Of a stretch of DNA of 6,380 nucleotides, positions 4,575-6,380 are shown one piece after another. This stretch comes from Candidatus Sediminicultor secundus (GTDB lineage Bacteria; Atribacterota; JS1; SB-45; 34-128). Position numbers and translations under genes: made by a program. How positions within the stretch are numbered: the stretch's first letter is position 1; the number at the start of each line of letters is the position of its first letter. The stretch is from NCBI GenBank assembly GCA_002849045.2, contig NCRO01000302.1, forward strand, positions 1 to 6,380, in the 5' to 3' direction. The notes under the pieces are model-generated. The model was not told where the DNA came from and did not search any database. It saw only the letters and a list, made by a program, of their open reading frames with translations.

Positions 4575-5414
4575 AATTTCCATACTAATGTCCAACGACT
4601 TTACCGAATGGGTGAGGGCGCCGACAGAAATTAAATCTACCCCTGTTCGAGCAATTTCCCGTACTTTCTCCAAAGTAATTCCTCCTGATGCCTCAATTAA
4701 GGCTTCGCCTTTAACCATTTTTACTGCTTCTTTCATAGTTTCCAAATCCATGTTATCCAACATTATTGTGTCAACTTGCACCTTTAAAGCTTCTTGGAGC
4801 TGAGATAAGTTTTCTGCTTCAACTTCAATCTTTACTGTATGGGAGATTTGTTTTCGGACAGAGTTTACTGCTGATTTAATTCCTCCAGCCACTACTATAT
4901 GGTTATCCTTAATTAATACAGCATCATATAATCCAAAGCGATGATTATGCCCTCCCCCCATACGAACGGCATATTTTTCTAATATCCTTAATCCGGGAGT
5001 AGTTTTACGTGTATCAAATATCCGTACCGGGAAATCTTTTACTTGTTGACAGAATTTAGAAGTAATGGTAGCTATACCTGACATTCGCTGAAGGAAATTT
5101 AAAGCAACCCTTTCTCCCTTGAGAATAGTTCGGGCATAACCAGAAATTTCTGCTAATACTTTACCTCGAGTAACTTTTGTCCCGTCTTTAATTTTTTCTT
5201 GGAAAATAATCTCTGAATCTAATTTTTTAAATATCAGGTAGGCAATATCTAAACCGGCAACTACACCTTCCTCTGAGGTTTTAATTATTCCTTTGGCTTT
5301 TAAATCATAAGGAACAATCGATTCACTGGTAATATCTCCGGTTCCAATATCTTCTAATAAAGCCTGTTCTATTATTTTATCTATCAGGATATTTTCTTTT
5401 ATTGGAAAGTCCAT
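4569..5414 (-). CDS. nadC: Nicotinate-nucleotide pyrophosphorylase (quinolinate phosphoribosyltransferase, carboxylating)
   Basis: A 281-residue cytosolic enzyme that joins quinolinate and phosphoribosyl pyrophosphate to give nicotinate mononucleotide, CO2 and pyrophosphate, the third step of de novo NAD synthesis. Motifs: LLEDIGTGDITSE at 19-31, GERVALNFLQRMSGIAT at 100-116, DTRKTTPGLR at 134-143, YAVRMGGGHNHRFGL at 148-162, IKDNH at 168-172, EVE at 197-199, LDN at 219-221, EASGGI at 241-246 and SVGALTHS at 263-270. These are the family's substrate- and phosphate-binding residues, and length is normal. ATG 5414 follows AAAGGAGA (5432-5425), with 11 bases between GGAG and ATG. It lies downstream of nadB across a 127-bp spacer made mostly of an inverted octamer array, which could fold in the mRNA between the two genes. 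Identification is firm. Confidence 0.97.
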   Translation of the reverse strand: MDFPIKENILIDKIIEQALLEDIGTGDITSESIVPYDLKAKGIIKTSEEGVVAGLDIAYLIFKKLDSEIIFQEKIKDGTKVTRGKVLAEISGYARTILKGERVALNFLQRMSGIATITSKFCQQVKDFPVRIFDTRKTTPGLRILEKYAVRMGGGHNHRFGLYDAVLIKDNHIVVAGGIKSAVNSVRKQISHTVKIEVEAENLSQLQEALKVQVDTIMLDNMDLETMKEAVKMVKGEALIEASGGITLEKVREIARTGVDLISVGALTHSVKSLDISMEII

Positions 5415-5446
5415 CTTTAAAACATCTCCTTTATCAGTTTCGCTGA

Positions 5447-5542
5447 GTTAGATAGTTAATTAGTTAATTGGTTAGTTGGTTAAAACAATTAAAGAGATAG
5501 AGAACTAAGTAACCAAATAACTAGCTAACCAGCTAACTAAGT
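5447..5542. repeat. Inverted octamer array filling the nadB-nadC spacer (12 x 8 bp)
   Basis: Twelve octamers occupy exactly 96 bp with no register slip. The first five start GTTA (GTTAGATA, GTTAATTA, GTTAATTG, GTTAGTTG, GTTAAAAC; 5447-5486). Two linkers follow (5487-5502). The last five start AAC (AACTAAGT, AACCAAAT, AACTAGCT, AACCAGCT, AACTAAGT; 5503-5542). The GTT of one half is complementary to the AAC of the other at the same 8-base spacing, so the transcript can form a long imperfect hairpin between nadB and nadC. The last base is already part of the nadB stop codon. No T-run follows on either strand, so it is not a classic terminator. Confidence 0.85.
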
Positions 5543-6380
5543 CAATACACAATATGTTTTTTCCAATTTATATCATCTCTATCGGGAAAATCCTCGCGAT
5601 AATGTGCTCCACGACTTTCTTCACGCTGCAAAGCTGAATTAGTAATAAGATCAGCTAAGATAATAAGATTAGCTAACTCAAAATCTTCAACAGTTTTAAA
5701 TTCTGATTTGAATATATATTTCCATTCGCTAATTTTTTGTAGTGCCTTCTTTAAATCAGAGAAATTTCGAATGATTCCCACTTTATTCCACATAAGTGTT
5801 TGTAGTTCTTTCTTTAATTCTTCAGGACTGTATTCTTTATATTTTTCCTGATGGGTGTTATAAGAAAGCTTTAGTTTCTCCAATTGATTAATAGAAGAAA
5901 GTGTTATATTTTTTATTATTTTCCGGGCGATTCTATTACCAAAAACTAATCCTTCTAAAAGCGAGTTGCTGGCTAAACGATTGGCGCCATGAACTCCCGT
6001 TGAAGTACATTCTCCACAGGCATAAAGATTCGTTAAGTTGGTTTTTCCCCAGGTATCGGTTTTTATGCCTCCCATAGTATAATGAGCTGCTGGAGCTACT
6101 GGGATATATTCTTTCTCAGGGTTGATGCCCAGCGTAAAACAATTTTTATAAATAGTAGGGAAGCGTTGGGAAAATTTATCTTTTATTTTGGTAGCATCTA
6201 AATAAACATAATCACTTTTATTTTTTTTCATTTGATCAGTAATTGCCCGAGCAACTACATCTCTGGGAGCTAATTCAGCCAGAGGGTGATAAGAATGCAT
6301 AAATGATTTGCCTTTAATATTTTTTAAAATAGCTCCTTCTCCGCGAACCGCTTCAGAAATAAGAAATTTAGGACTTCCTT
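5542..6380 (-). CDS. nadB: L-aspartate oxidase, C-terminal part (5' end beyond the window)
   Basis: A flavoenzyme that oxidises L-aspartate to iminoaspartate, which NadA would condense into quinolinate for NadC. The frame stays open to the right edge: upstream of the internal Met at 6300 it still encodes FLISEAVRGEGAIL, a standard NadB stretch, so the gene is partial rather than starting there. About 279 codons are visible. Motifs in order: SFMHSYHPLAELAPRDVVARAI with the substrate-binding Arg, HYTMGGIKTD with the active-site His, the FAD-contacting LYACGECTSTGVHGANRLAS, NSLLEGLVFG, and the helical C-terminal domain ending SRGAHYREDFPDRDD. The conserved C-terminal region is complete, with no truncation at this end. 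Such oxidases can use fumarate instead of oxygen, which suits an anaerobe, but sequence alone does not settle this. The stop overlaps the octamer array by one base. Confidence 0.96.
   Translation of the reverse strand, partial: GSPKFLISEAVRGEGAILKNIKGKSFMHSYHPLAELAPRDVVARAITDQMKKNKSDYVYLDATKIKDKFSQRFPTIYKNCFTLGINPEKEYIPVAPAAHYTMGGIKTDTWGKTNLTNLYACGECTSTGVHGANRLASNSLLEGLVFGNRIARKIIKNITLSSINQLEKLKLSYNTHQEKYKEYSPEELKKELQTLMWNKVGIIRNFSDLKKALQKISEWKYIFKSEFKTVEDFELANLIILADLITNSALQREESRGAHYREDFPDRDDINWKKHIVY

Noticed and set aside
4588..4803. Plus-strand open frame opposite nadC
   Set aside because: It is antisense to the conserved nadC C-terminus, with no ribosome site or family signal.
6298..6300. 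ATG as the nadB start
   Set aside because: The frame is open to the window edge and encodes conserved NadB sequence (SEAVRGEGA) upstream, so this is an internal Met.
1..6380. tRNA or rRNA genes
   Set aside because: No cloverleaf with a TTCGANNC-type arm and no ribosomal RNA signature were found on either strand.

Overview
The window is AT-rich bacterial DNA with compact metabolic genes and very unusual, repeat-filled spacers. The gene set (aspartate-based NAD synthesis, lysC-asd, an AbiEii-type toxin module) and the repeat-laden spacers suit an uncultured, probably anaerobic bacterium. Nothing here fixes the phylum, so lineage is left open.

Layout. Positions 1-1824 read on the plus strand. 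A hairpin terminator with a T-run at the left edge is followed by a short-chain dehydrogenase/reductase gene (84-893). Next comes a two-gene module made of a DUF6922-type small protein (953-1255) and an AbiEii-like nucleotidyltransferase toxin (1204-1824), overlapping by 52 bp. From 1866 to the right edge everything reads on the minus strand, in transcription order: nadB (5' end outside the window), nadC, lysC, asd. lysC and asd overlap by 4 bp. The plus- and minus-strand blocks converge on a hairpin at 1823-1866.

How the genes work together. All four minus-strand genes act on aspartate or its immediate products. NadB and NadC run the NAD branch (aspartate to iminoaspartate; quinolinate to nicotinate mononucleotide). 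LysC and Asd run the first two steps towards lysine, threonine and methionine. The plus-strand block looks accessory: an oxidoreductase of unknown substrate and a toxin-antitoxin-like or phage-defence-like pair.

What stands out. (1) The accessory block is bracketed by near-perfect inverted arms (1-57 and 1823-1879; the outer 30 bp are identical). The right arm is the real 3' end of asd, including its last codons and stop, so the left edge carries an inverted copy of the asd tail. (2) The spacers after nadB and after nadC are built almost wholly of degenerate short units with strict periods. The nadB-nadC spacer is twelve octamers in perfect register forming an inverted array. The nadC-lysC spacer has heptamer arrays on the outside, octamer arrays inside and a perfect 20-bp palindrome near the middle. 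(3) The SDR has glycines where the catalytic serine normally sits.
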